A DNA stretch of 64,000 nucleotides from CAVVSD01 sp963750895 (GTDB taxonomy: Bacteria; Actinomycetota; Thermoleophilia; Solirubrobacterales; Solirubrobacteraceae). Below are positions 64,000-64,000 of the stretch, piece by piece. A model generated the notes under the pieces. The model had not been told where the DNA came from. It searched no databases and saw nothing but the letters and a program-made list of their open reading frames with translations. The DNA is taken from positions 62,001 to 126,000 of the forward strand of contig CAVVSD010000007.1 of the NCBI GenBank assembly GCA_963750895.1, in the 5' to 3' direction. Position numbers and translations under genes: made by a program. Positions within the stretch are counted from its first letter, which is position 1, and every line of letters begins with the position of its first letter.

Positions 64000-64000
64000 G

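Noticed and set aside
1..64000. Possible CRISPR array, tRNA, rRNA or mobile element
   Set aside because: No regularly spaced repeats, no cloverleaf or rRNA-like block, and no transposase or integrase motif were seen. Small tRNAs could be missed by eye.

Overview
The window is very GC-rich throughout, with third codon positions almost all G or C, so long open frames run on every strand. The genes suggest an aerobic soil or freshwater actinobacterium, probably Thermoleophilia (Solirubrobacterales such as Solirubrobacter, Conexibacter or Patulibacter). Grounds for this are the several predicted F420-dependent enzymes (two luciferase-like monooxygenase family proteins and a PPOX protein), frequent GTG/TTG starts and ATGA/GTGA/TGATG gene overlaps, an ECF sigma factor with a YCII partner, DUF1800/DUF1501 proteins, and many small secreted proteins typical of the group. 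The lineage is inferred; there is no rRNA gene here to prove it. I see no tRNA, rRNA, CRISPR array, insertion sequence, integrase or prophage gene.

Layout. 1-6.5 kb: a RibD-like reductase; a decayed MFS exporter and TetR regulator behind a palindromic operator; a zinc alcohol dehydrogenase with an SDR; a divergent arsenic locus (arsM-arsR / arsC) with only 21 bp between starts. 6.5-12.3 kb: a secreted metallopeptidase with a probable thioester domain, and a three-subunit molybdenum hydroxylase operon (FAD, 2Fe-2S, Mo). 12.5-16.5 kb: a diacylglycerol-kinase-like lipid kinase overlapping an 886-residue MFS-glycosyltransferase-PAP2 fusion, with a separate PAP2 phosphatase convergent to it. 16.6-25.4 kb: a PPOX flavoprotein, a membrane protein, an oxidase plus ALDH7 pair resembling L-pipecolate/D-lysine catabolism, a frameshifted hydrolase, a glutathione transferase remnant, a MetE-like protein and an ABC1/UbiB kinase. 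25.5-31.7 kb: a 34-residue protein, ArsR with an Nramp-like transporter, ArsR with an NmrA-like protein, an LLM oxidoreductase, a GST and an SDR.

31.8-41.3 kb: seven tightly packed minus-strand genes run from a glycosyltransferase bearing an N-terminal MshEN domain (a c-di-GMP receptor fold) through F420 enzymes to a GMC oxidoreductase with a subunit-3 partner. Divergent from it are a small lipoprotein and a GT39 glycosyltransferase with a frameshift in a Gly-Met linker. 41.3-54.2 kb: an SRPBCC-amidase-MFS-cytidylate-kinase-like operon, a SWIM protein, an acyl-CoA ligase, mscL, a DHA2 exporter, a DUF1800-DUF1501-cupredoxin operon and an ECF42-type sigma factor with its YCII partner. 54.3-64 kb: an SDR, a 943-residue secreted orphan, an NmrA-like protein, and a minus-strand run ending in TrpB2, a phosphofructokinase with pyrophosphate-type signature residues and an aminotransferase.

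The most distinctive items are the metallopeptidase-thioester fusion, the MFS-GT2-PAP2 fusion with its lipid kinase, and the MshEN-regulated glycosyltransferase locus. Together they suggest a genome rich in cell-envelope glycan and surface biology. All functions here are read from sequence motifs and none has been confirmed by a database search.
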